Shown in pieces: positions 24,091 to 37,219 of a DNA stretch of 64,000 bases. Positions within the stretch are counted from its first letter, which is position 1. The number at the start of each line of letters is the position of its first letter. Location: NCBI GenBank assembly GCA_037013495.1, contig CM072805.1, positions 39,055,169 through 39,119,168 of the forward strand. The letters are read 5' to 3'. The notes under the pieces are model-generated. The model was not told where the DNA came from. It saw only the letters and a program-made list of their open reading frames with translations, and did not search any database. This stretch comes from Hippophae tibetana (taxonomy: Eukaryota > Streptophyta > Magnoliopsida > Rosales > Elaeagnaceae). Both the position numbers and the translations under genes were made by a program.

Positions 24091-27000
24091 CTTGAAGACT
24101 GATTTCAATCTGTCTTCACACCTCGATCAATGCAGCAGTTTTTCTAGTCTTTTTTACTCTAGCAGACCAAATGAAGTTGAGCACAACTTCAGTTTCTCAA
24201 TAGTCACCACCTTTGTTAACATATCTGTTGGACTTTTGTTTCCTTGAATCTTTTCCAGTATTAACACATCATCTTTCAATAAGGATCTGATGAAGTGATA
24301 ACGAAATCCAATATGCTTGGTTCTAGAATGAAATGTTGAATTCTTCGCCAAGTGTATTGCACTTTGACTATCACTGTGCAAAATATTCTTCTCCTGTTTG
24401 AATCTCAGCTCAGTTAACAAACCTTGAAGCCATGTCATCTCTTTATCGGCTCCAGTCACTGCTACATACTCAGCCTCTATAGTGGATAGAGTGACATATT
24501 TTTTGTATTTGTGACATCCAACTAACAATTGTAGTTTCAACAATAAATATATAACCGGTGGTGCTTCTTCGGTGATCAACTTCACCTCCAAAGTATGCGT
24601 CTACGTAGCCTTGTACTTTTAACTCTCTTTTACTAAAGTACAAGCACTTTTCTCTGGTGCCTCACAAATATCTCAAAATCCACTTGACTACTTCCCAATG
24701 AGTTTTCCCTGGGTTTGACATAAATATGCTAACAACTCTCATTGCATGGTCAATGTTTGGTCTCGTACAGACCATTGCGTACATCAAACTTCCAATGGAT
24801 GAGGCATAAGGAACCTTAACCATGAATTCTTTTTCTTCCTCTATTTGAGGGGACTGATCCTTAGATAGGCGAAAGTGAATGGCCAAGGGTGTGCTAACTG
24901 GCTTGGCGTCGCCCATGTTGAATCTCTACAAAACACGATTGATGTACTTTTCTTGAGATAATTATAAGGATCCTTTCTTCTTATTTCTTGTGATTTGCAT
25001 TCCAAGAATCTTTTTTGCTAAACCCAAGTATTTCATGTCAAACTCATTTGATAATTGATGCTTCAACCTTATGATATCATCCATATTTGAACCTGCTACT
25101 AACATATCATCAACATAAAGTAGTAAAATGATATAATTGGACTTATATCTCTTGAAGTAGCAACAATGGTCGACATTGCACTTCTGGAAACCTTCCTTGT
25201 GCATGAAGATGTCAAACTTTCTGTACCATTGTCTCGGGACTTGTTTCAGGCCATACAAACTCTTCTTAAGTTTGCACACCATGTTCTTCTTCCCTCTTTC
25301 TAAGAAACCTTCTGGTTTGTACATGTATATCTCTTCATCTAAATCTCTATGAAGGAATGCAGTCTTCACATCCAACTGTTCAAGATGAAGATCTTCAATG
25401 GCTACAATACTCAACACTGACCTGATAGTATTGAGCTTCACAACGGGAGCGAAAATGTCAGTGTAGTCAATTCCTTCCTTCTGTTGAAACCCTTTGACAA
25501 CTAGGCGGTCTTTGTATCTCTTGGAACCATCATGCTCCTCTTTCACATAGGCAACTCAACTAGTTCCCATTTCCTATTGGAGATGAGAGACTTCATTTCT
25601 TCTTTCATGGCAAGCTCTCACTTGTTGGAATCTTAAGTCTGACAAGCTTCATCATAGCATTTAGGCTCCCCTTCATCAGTCAACAACATATAGTTCATGT
25701 ATCTCCTATTAGGCACGTGAGGTCGAGAAGACCTTCTCAATACAGGAGTTGGAGTAAAAGGTTGTGGTGTGTCGAAATAGTGTGTACTGCTCTGTCCAAT
25801 AAGTTCCTCTTGCTGAGGACTTGTTACAATTGGTTCTGTTGCGGAACTATCTCGGACATCATCTATATCTGTAAATACTGACTCATTCTGCTATGAGTCA
25901 TTGGCGTCTATTTTATCCATGTCCTTATACATCACCCTTTTGTTGAAAATCACATCTCTACTATGGATAACTTTCTTGTTTTCGTCATCCCAAATGCGGT
26001 AGCCAAACTCATCCTCACCATAGCCGATGAAGGTGCATTTCTTAGATTTGGGAGCAAGCTTATTCCTACCTTGATCATTGATATGCACAAATGCTACACA
26101 ATCGAAAACTTTTAGATGTGATAGTTTCACCTCTTTTCCGTTCTATACCTCATCTGGTATTCTATGCTCCAATGGAACATATTGGCCTCGGTTGATCAAG
26201 TAAGCTGCCGTATTGACTACTTCTGCCTAGAACTCCTTTGGTAGACCTGACTGTATACGAATGCTTCTGGCTCTTTCTATCAATGATCGGTTCATACGCT
26301 CAGCTACACCATTGTGCTGAGGCATGCCTGACACAATTCTTTCCATTCTGATCTCATGCTCATAGCAGAAAGTTTTGAATCTGGTGTCTTCATATTCACC
26401 ACCATTATCGGTCCTCAGTTTTTTGATCTTTGAACCCGTCTCATTTTTCACCATAACTTTCCATCTTCTGAAAGCCTCAAATACTTCACACTTATGCTTT
26501 AGAAAGTAAACACATACCTTCCGAGAGTGATCATTAATGAAAGTCATGAAGTAGTATTTCCCACCAATGGATGAGACAGTCGTTGGTCCCTAAACATCAG
26601 AGTGAATAAGCTCTAGCCTTTCTTTCTTTGGGGTTCTCCAACTTGTCTGAAATCTGACTCTCGTTCTATTTCCAAGTATGCAATCTTCGCACATGTCTAT
26701 CTCCGCAGACTGTAGACTTGAAAGTTTTCCCTTTTAGTGCATAATCTTCATCCCCTTCTTACTCATATGGCCTAGTCTCTAGTGCCACAAATTTTATGTT
26801 TCATTACTTGCTGCAACTGCGATTGAACAATATGCTCATGTTGTCATGTAAAGAGTGTCACTCTTCTTACCTCGAGAAACTATCATTGCACCTTTTGAAA
26901 TCTTCCAATCATCACCATGGAAGATCGTAGTGTAACCTTCACTGGCCAATTGCCCTACTGAGATTAAGTTCCTTCTTAGGTCAGAAATATGCCTGACATC

Positions 27001-28232
27001 CTTTAGCTCCCAAACAGACTCGTTCAACTTAATCTTTACTACATCTTTGCCAATAATAGCACATGGTTGGTCATCACCAAAATATACCTTTACAAGGTTT
27101 CCAGGGACATATTTCTCGAAGAATTATTTCTGTGAAATAGCATGGAACGATGCTCCAGAGTCTAACACCCAAGATTCTTCCTTGGTCTCTAAAAATCATA
27201 TCAACGCAGCATCTCCTTCTGAGGTAGAAGTAAAATTTGCCTCTGCCTTCACTTGTTTGTCCTTCGGTGCACTCTTGCACTGATTTTTGTATTGCTCGGT
27301 TCTCTCACAATTCCAACACTCGATAGTCTTCGAGCTATGAGAATTATTAGGATTCCTGGATTTGGACCTTTTGTCCTTTGATCTATCTCGGTAGTCTGTT
27401 CTACCATGTCCATCCCCTTTGGTTGAATTTCTTCCTCTTGACTCTGTATGTAAAACTAAAGAAGTTGATGATTCACCTAACTCTCTACGTCGGATCTCTT
27501 CACTAAGAACCAGATCACGAGCATCGTCAAATTTCAACTTATTGCTTCGTGATGTATAGCCATGATAGTAGCATTCTAGCCTTCTGGTAAAGAAGACAAA
27601 AGTATCAATGCTCGTACTTTTTCATCGAATTCAATTTCCACTAAACTCAACTGGGTTGTGTCTGTGTTGAGTTCATTGAGATGTTGAGTAAACGATGCAC
27701 CTTTCATCATCGGCAAATTGAACAAATGCCTCATCAAGTGCACTTTGTTTGAGGCTGATGATTTCTCATACATATTAGAGAGAGCTACCATAAGACCCAT
27801 TGTAGTCTTTTCCTTTGCTATATCGAAAACAACATTACGAGATAGCGTCAATCGAATAACTCCGAGGACTTGTCTATCTATAAGATTTCAATCTTCTTCC
27901 TTAATAGTCTTTGTCTTCTTCCCTGAGAGAGATTGATATAGATTTTTTTGATACAAATAATCCTCTATTTATATTTTCCAAAACTTGAAATTTGTGTTAT
28001 CGAATTTCTCGAGTTTCACCCTTCATTCATCTACAGTCATTGCTCCCACTCAAATCTGACTTCCTCTAGATCGTTTCTGACTATTTTTGCAAACCACCAT
28101 GTATTAGAACAACTTCGTCAACGAACAAATATCATCGACAAAATTTCATTATTCACGTAATTCATTATTCACATGAATAGTAACCTTGTAGGAAATTGAC
28201 CGAAATCACCACCAAAAGCTTTGATACCAGTT

Positions 28233-28570
28233 ATTGGGAAATTACGCAAATTCCTGATAAGCTAGACTTATGAGAAAACAAGAATAGAAAAATAACACAC
28301 AAATTTGATGACGGAGTTTGACCAATCTTGCTTATGTCTCCGAACCTGCTGTAGATCTTTTTACTGAAAAAGAAGAAATTACACAAGATGTTTACAACAC
28401 TTACAACTCACAACCCACAACTCAATTACACCCAAGAAAATTACTCTCAATTTTCTCTAACAAAAGTTTTTCTCTCAATTGGAATGAACACTTTGAATGA
28501 TTAATTCATTACAATTACAAATCTATTTATAAGAAAATTCACTCCTTAAATTAATGATTATTTAAATAAT
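28233..28570 (-). repeat. 5' LTR of minus-strand copia element, truncated
   Basis: This matches the 3' LTR from its inner end (TATTGGGAAATTACGC versus TGTTGAGAAATTATGC) for about 330 bp, then diverges near 28560-28570. About 90-100 bp of its outer end, including the expected U3 start, is missing. The TG terminus at the inner end is mutated to TA. The loss of the outer end explains why no target-site duplication can be found on this side. Confidence 0.75.
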
Positions 28571-30199
<1,629 letters not shown>

Positions 30200-33192
30200 T
30201 ATTTTGTTTTGTTTTCTCGAATGCTAATGAAATTATAAAAATTAACCCATCCAAGTCAATTTTTTTAAAAAAGGATTATTTTAATTATTTTTTAACTCCA
30301 AATCACTTTAATTTAAAAAAAAAATGAGTTTGATCAAAGCAAAACTTGATCTGTCACATGATTTTTGTTGAAATTTTATAAAAACAACAGCCAATCAAGA
30401 ATATAACAAAATTTTCCCTCAATTAAGCTTTCCAATGTTTGAACCTAAAAAAATAAAAAAGATTCCCATGTTTACTTTCCTACTTTTATTTATTATGATC
30501 AGGCTTTCCTTGGCGTGTTCCACTGAAATTTCCTTTCACCGATGAAAAAAAAATCTTGAATACAACTATTTATATTAATTTATCTTATGTATAAGTTATA
30601 AAGTTAAATTAAACCTTCATCTTTAAATATTATTAAATATAATATTTTGATAATTTAATTTTTTTCTTAATATTACATCTATTATATTTTTAAATTTAAT
30701 ATAATTTATTTTAATTTAAAAATAAAATACAATTATATATATGGTTTTAAATTTGAGCTAAATTTTTTTAATTTAAAAAGAAGGAAAGGTAATTTTATGA
30801 AGGAAAAAAAAGGTTAAAAGTATAAATATAGTAAAGTTTAATAACTGTAGTTATAAATATTTCAAAAATAATACTCAATTTATATCTGAATATAGACCCA
30901 AGCTCCTTTGTATAAAAGATTGTTATTTGTTATGTCCTACCACTTATAGAGGTTTTAGCGCCCATTGTTGCCTTGTTGGTTCGCCAAACCATTTGTCCCA
31001 CTTACAAATCAAGATATTTGCCCTATTCATTTAAATGATAAAAAAAAAAATTTAATTCTATTATAAATCCTTTTTTTATTATAAATAATAGATTAAAGTT
31101 TTACGAAGTTAAAATATAAATACCTAAACTTTATTTCCCTACTATCCAAATTTATAAAGTTCAAACACGTAACCTAAGTAGGATACATTTACAAAATTTA
31201 ACACGTAATCCAACTTTCATAAAATTTTAGTGGCTATAACGAAGAACACTTAATCTCGAAATCTTTTGTTATTTTGCCCTTAATTAAAAGAGTTAATTTT
31301 TGGTGCCCATAATCTCTCGTTAAATATAACTCCAATTATAGTATTTATATTATCTGGATGAAAACGAAACCGTCTTAATTTTGTTATATCCCAAAGTCGA
31401 TTAAATAAAAGCCATATATTTTAAAAATAATAATAATAATTGGTTATATATTTTTATACATAATTAGTGAAAATTTGTAATTAATAGAAAAAAATCATTT
31501 ATATCATTTAAGATAAATAACTGTAATCTAAAAAATTATCAATATTTTAATTATTAATATATATTAATTAATTATAAAAAATAAAATTTAAGATAATTAA
31601 TTTAAAAAAATGATAAGTTTTTCTGTTAATTAAGATAAATAACTTTATACAAAAGATAATTAGTACTTGTAATCTAAAAAATTATTAATAATTTATTACT
31701 TAATTTATATTATATAATTGATGTTAAAAAATAAGACAAAATAATTAATGAAAAAAATGATTTTTTTATGTTACATAAGATAAATAACATTGTGTAAAAA
31801 AATATATAAACAATTACAATCTATATAACTATTAATATTTTGATAATTAGAATTTATTATTTTGTTGATGAAAAATAAGACTTAAGATTGTTTAAAACAA
31901 AATAATTGTATAATTAAAAAAGAATAATCTAATCTAGATTTTTGTTAAAATTTTAGTTACTAAGAATTTGTACAATAATTAAGGACGTTAGTAATTATTA
32001 CTTTAAAATATGCAAAGAGTTATGCCTAAAATTTTATAAGATGTAATTTAATTTTTTGTATAATATAGATAAATGAGAATATTTTAGTTGTTATCCATTT
32101 TTATATAATTTTTAAAAAAAATTTATATCAATAAATATCAAAATATTTATATAATAAATATAATTCTTATAAATTTTTGTTTTGATTTTTTTATATTAAT
32201 CTTACATATTAATATTGTACAACTGTTTTGATTCTTAAATTTTTTTTTAATGCTTGTTCATTTAATGAATTGATAGGATCTAATCAATTGGTTTTGAATA
32301 TCATATTTATCTAAGTAAATCATATATTTTTTGTGTTACTATAATCTCATATCCCATATTAATTTACATATAATTCATTAGCATACATTAATTTTAAGCC
32401 ATAAAAACTTATAAAAATGTTTATTAAGTTTGATTAGTTCATATCTATTATGTTAAGCCTATGTTGAAATGTTATTTTTCAATGTCATGTCAAATCATTT
32501 GTATTTGGATTATATGTCATGCTACAAATTATCATATAAACTTATTTTCACAAAAATAATAAATTAATTAATAGTACTTTTATAAATATATTTACAAATT
32601 TTAACATCATTTTTTTTACATTGTTATGATAAAAGCAACCTAGAAGAAAAAATTATAAGATTATATGATGTGATCATCTTATATATAACACATCTTCATT
32701 TGACTTTTTACACATTATGATAAAAATATCATTAATTTTTATCAACTAATTGTGACTAAATTTTGTTTAATTTTATTAGCAATAATTGATCGTCTATTCA
32801 TTTGATTGAAGTTTTGGTCGATCGGTTGTGTGATTGGTTGAATCCAAGTTAGGCACATGTTCAATTAGTAGGATTTTGATTGATCGATAATGTATCCAAT
32901 GGAGCCAAATTAAACGCATGCTCAATTAAATTAAATAATTGTTCAACTAATTAAATTTTTACCGATCGGTGACTTACTGACAGACATATATTAACTTATC
33001 ATAACTCAATTATATAAATGTCCAACTCATTAGATTTCACCCTAATTGACGTATACAGATTAAAAATGTGTCTAACTCATAATAACTTCAACTACACATG
33101 TTTCAAACTAGTCAAATTATATACGAACTTGATAAAGTTGAGTTGTACACTCATCCAACTCATCATCACTAAAATTTAAATTATCCAATTGT
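30200..33192. other. Long AT-rich gene-free region
   Basis: The stretch is about 3 kb. I see no gene. It contains the degenerate tandem repeat listed at 31484-31915. Near 32770-33180 there are words that recur in slightly altered form (GATCGAT-, CAATTAG- and CCAACTCAT-like), perhaps an older, more decayed repeat. Confidence 0.5.
31484..31915. repeat. Degenerate AT-rich tandem repeat, about three copies
   Basis: Three copies share an order of words: AAAAAAATNATTT, AAGATAAATAA, a segment like GTAATCTAAAAAATTAT, then AATATTTTAATTATTAAT-like DNA and AAAAATAAGACTTAAGAT-like DNA. The word AAGATAAATAA is at 31510, 31632 and 31777, giving periods of about 122 and 145 bp. The copies have diverged by substitution and small indels. 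No coding potential is seen. Confidence 0.65.
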
Positions 33193-33618
33193 TGGTATTA
33201 ATGGCACAAAATAATAAAGTTGAACAATTAGAAAGCCAAAAAGTTTTGGCAACAAAATCTAAATCTAATTATTATTAAATAGATTCAATTAAATGGCCAA
33301 AAAAGATAAAAATCTTTCAACAATAAAAGTTGAAAAGGTTTTTTTGGATGAGTTATATGTATGTTGGATTTAAGTGATTGAGTTTTGTGATGGATATAAT
33401 ATGATAGTATATTGGAAAGTCATCATGACATTGAAGGAAAAAATTGTTCTCTTTTCATGTATATATGAGACATTTAGGTGTAATGAGATTTTGTGTCAGG
33501 GTATTATTTTTAAGATCTTAATATATTCTTAGAATACACGATATATTATGTATTGGATTAAGACCTTTGTATCAAGAAATAATACTAATGAATTTATCTA
33601 TGACTTTAAGTGTGGACT
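33193..33618 (+). repeat. 5' LTR of a small copia relic
   Basis: This segment aligns with 35123-35560. Both begin TGRTATTAATGRC and share AATTAGAAAGCCAAAA. Both also contain an ATATGATAGTATATTGGAAA word and a similar AATAAT...AATTTAT end. The many differences indicate an old insertion. The boundaries are uncertain by about 20 bp. Confidence 0.65.
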
Positions 33619-35122
33619 AGTGATGCACCACGTTTAATGCCCAAAATAGGAATTGGATTTCGATTGAATAAAAGAGAACGACTCGACGGTTGAGCTCAAA
33701 AATTCAAAGAATAAGCTCTACAAATAGAGATCAAAATGGCAAGCAAAAAAGTATCTCCTAATTGATGCCACACATCAGTTTTATAGGTGATGTGCCTAAT
33801 CATCACCCATGTGCCCCAGATTCCACCACACACGCATGCAATCTATGAGCTTAACTACTACCTATTTGCATTAGGCACCACTAAGGCCTAACAACCACCC
33901 ATGTGCATGCGGTGCATAAAATGTAGCAATGCACTAGGTGCCAAAAAATCATTTATTTTGATACAAAAGAAACAAAAAAAGAAATTAGTTTAATCTTCAT
34001 TCCCCATTTGCATTCCACTATCTACATCATAATCATTTTCTTCAACAGAATTCGATTGCTATGGGTATATGTAAAGATACAAAATGATGACCAAGTAATG
34101 ATTTTGTTATCTTCATTGCCTAATTCATATGATATATTGGTGCATAAATCTTCACTGCTTAGGGGAAAAACTATATTGACAGTAGATGACGTGATAACAA
34201 TTCTATTGACAATTAATAATAAAAACAAACTCGCTAGTTCGCATAGAGGTTGTCTTGCTATAAAGAGTGATTCAAGAACAAACCTGAATATTGGAAAAAG
34301 TAAATATAGGAAGGATATCCAAGTAGAGATAGAAACTTGTTTAAGCCCCATCTAAGCAACAATATTGATTATTTTTATTGTCACAAGAAAAAACACATCA
34401 AAAGGTGTTACAAAAAAAGGTTTAAAGCCATAAAAGACCTTGATAATAACATAATGCTAAATGGGTAAAGGTAATTGAAATTTTTGATACCAAGAATGAT
34501 GTAATTTGTGCTATAATTGATGATAGTTCTCAAAATAACTGGATTTTAGATTATCCGATGCTCATTTCACATGTGTGTAAACAAGGAGTTGTTTGATAGA
34601 TACAAACTCATAATGTTGGTGATGTTGTGATGGCTAATGGTTTGAGGAACAAAGTTGTTAGTATGGGTACAGTGAAAATGAAGATATTTGATAGAGTTGT
34701 TTGAACATAACATGATATGAGACACATAACTAGCTTAACTAAAAAAGAATTTGCTTTCGTTGAATAGATTTGATAGTTTTGGTTATGATTTTTCTAAATG
34801 GGTTTATGAAGGTTGATAAATATTCTCTAATTATTATGAAAGCAAAACAAAAAGAACTTGTATAAGTTAATTGGGGATCCTAATTGAAGTGAAACTCCAA
34901 CCAAAACAAATGGTAAGGTGAATATTGATGAAAAATTATACTTGAAATCTTGTATTAATAAGTCAAAATAAATATATCAAGAGTTTACTATTATATTATT
35001 AAATGGTTGCTTAAGGTGAAGCAACCACAAATAAAATTAATGGTGCAATATAATGTGTATGAATATATCATGATATAATATTTAATACAAACAATGTTTT
35101 TTTTTATCAAAATGGAGATCTT

Positions 35123-35560
35123 TGATATTAATGACAAAAAAAATAAGATGGTTTTTGGTTGAAGTTGAATAATTAGAAAGCCAAAAGGTTTTCTAATTAG
35201 TATTAATTAGATATGAATTAAATTAACAGAAAGATTAAAAAAAAAACCTTTAACGATAAAAAGTTGAAAAGCCTTTTTGGATGGATTATATGTACGTTAT
35301 CTTTGGGTGATTGATTTTTGTAAGTGATATAATATGATAGTATATTGGAAATCCATACGTAGAGAAAGAAAAAGTTGTTCACTTTTTCACGTTTAAGTGA
35401 GTTAATTGTGTGTAATAAGATTTTAGATTTAAGTGTTATTTACGTGATTATAAATTTATTTTTAAAATATAAGATATATTAAGTATCTATTAAATATTGA
35501 GTTAAGATTTTTATATCAAAATAATAATATTAGTAAATTTATTTGTGATTTTAGTATAAA
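35123..35560 (+). repeat. 3' LTR of the small copia relic
   Basis: This is the partner of 33193-33618. It follows AATGGAGATCT, a likely remnant of the polypurine tract. The end is approximate because the terminal CA is no longer visible. Confidence 0.6.
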
Positions 35561-37219
35561 TTAATTTAATTTATCGAATTAATCAAAATTTATTATATTT
35601 GATTATTTTTGTGTTTTTGTTATTTACCACACCAATTTTTTAAGCTTTTGATCGCAATTAGAATATCCCATGCATACACGGTGGGAATTAGAAGAAGAAA
35701 AACAAAAGAGAGAAGAGAGAGATGTAAGAAGAGATACGATGATGGACGAAAACAAAAACACCTTGATACACATATGAACATCAATCTAAATGTTAAATAG
35801 TTCAAGAAAAGGCATAACATATACGTACATCCCACCATCATTTATTGAAATTGTATGATGCAAAAAAGTAATGTTAATGTCATCCATTAATATAAGAATG
35901 TAAATTCCATTTTTTTGCAATTACAATTAAAGATTGCAAAACTGTGTGCATAGCATATATAGAAGTTTCCTCTCTCAACCGTTTTGAGAGTCTTTCATAA
36001 ACCCCGTTAGGGTTTTAACCCTTTCCCCTCGTCATTGCCTTTACATCCACCATTTTCTTCTCCATTCTTCTATTTCATTTCCCCAATCTTTCTCTAACAC
36101 CCTCGTCTCAAGCTTTCTCAATTTTTTTAGTTTTCAATAATAAGGATTTAGTTGTTTGTGCCCAGTGTTAGAGAAACAAGGCCCCTTTGACATCATCTAT
36201 CATTGCTATTGGAGAAGCCTAAAAATTGCCAGCATGTAGATTGTCGGTGGCTATCGAGAAACAAGATCGAACAAAAAGAAAAATATAATAAATCCTAATT
36301 TGATCATAAGGGTATATTTGAAATTTTGATAAAAATTTAATGGTGTCCATATTAAATAAAATTAATAAAAAGTGCTCATCTTAGTTTATTTTCCAAAAAA
36401 AATATATGTATAGATTTTTTTTAAAAATAAATTGTAATAATAATAATAACTAATATAATTATATATTTATTAAATTTAAATAATTAATTCGGGAATTTTG
36501 TACAGCTATAAATTATAAAAAAAAGTTTGATAATAATTAACCACTCGTGTCCTTTTCATATGGTAAAAAGCTAAATAAGATATTTAAGTCACTAATTTAG
36601 CGTGTTGCTTCAGAAAGGATATCATTAACGGGTGCCACCATTGCATATATCTCAATTAGCAGGCGACTTCTCTAAATAAATTAGCTAATTTGTTGAAACA
36701 CAAACTACAAGCAGTTTATGGGTTTCGGGTTGAAATCATCGACCAACTTTAAATAAGTGTTTTGTAACTTTTAAGGAGTTAATTTAATTTTATTATTTTA
36801 AAAAATAGTTAATTAACTTAAAATTTTAAAATTTAAGATTTTTTTAAAATAAAATAAAAAATCATTAAAAGATTTAAAAATATATTAATTAAAAAATAAA
36901 AAATAAAAAACCTCTCCATATCCTTTCTCTCATTTTACTGTTATAATTCTTTTTGTCTTAAACTGATATTTTAACCCCAAACCCAGCAGTTCATTGTCTT
37001 TTTGACTTCTTGTTATCTCTGTAATTAGTTGAAACCTCTAAAACAAAAGTTGAAATAGTCAAATAAATACTCCCTCGTTTCATTAGCAACCCAAAAGATC
37101 TAAACTTCGGAAAACAAGAAGATTTTGCTGAATTCAATTATGTTAGGTTACCTAACATCGCCATTGCCGAACCTTTTCAGCACCTTTGAAACCCTAGCAA
37201 TCTTCTTCTTCATTAACCC
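35561..37219. other. Intergenic region with an orphan promoter-like segment
   Basis: Mostly AT-rich. At 35940-36130 there is an organised promoter-like segment: a TATA-like CATATATAG (35954-35962), a telo-box TTAGGGTTT (36007-36015) and a long pyrimidine-rich leader-like tract. No open frame follows that resembles a protein. The last 250 bp before 37220 should hold the promoter and leader of the pseudokinase gene; I see no clear TATA box there. Confidence 0.5.

Larger units (their letters stand above)
23657..28570 (-). mobile_element. Defective Ty1/copia retrotransposon
   Basis: A complete copia gene order can be read on the minus strand, broken by many stops. Gag (about 28060 to 27196) includes NTNFKFWK and a zinc knuckle (CWNCERTEQYKNQC) in which the conserved His is Gln. 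Protease follows with SWVLDSGASFHAIS at about 27160, then integrase (LRTDNGGEYEDTRF; GMPQHNGVAERMNR) near 26300-26500. Reverse transcriptase at 24962-25546 has the catalytic YVDD. RNase H is at 24154-24591 (TLSTIEAEYVAV). A tRNA-iMet primer site (TGGTATCAAAGC on the minus strand) lies at 28218-28229, beside the 5' LTR. Stops interrupt gag, integrase and pol, so the element is dead, although a source of proteins in trans could still move it. Confidence 0.9.
33193..35560 (+). mobile_element. Old copia relic with gag, pol mostly deleted
   Basis: Two degenerate LTRs enclose about 1.5 kb. At 34075-34355 a frame reads NDDQVMILLSSLPNSYDILV and continues to KTILTVDDVITILLT, which is the copia gag (UBN2) domain. 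Next, in other frames, come a CYCHKKGHIKR-like zinc knuckle near 34375 and NNWILDYPM near 34540, at the protease active-site position where DSG has been lost. DVRHIPGL-like and SLNRFDSFGYDFSKW-like text lies near 34720-34810. Nothing resembling integrase, reverse transcriptase or RNase H remains before the right LTR. The element is not autonomous. Confidence 0.75.

Noticed and set aside
32770..33180. Possible diverged repeat with GATCGAT and CAATTAG words
   Set aside because: Recurring words are short and no constant period could be established by eye.
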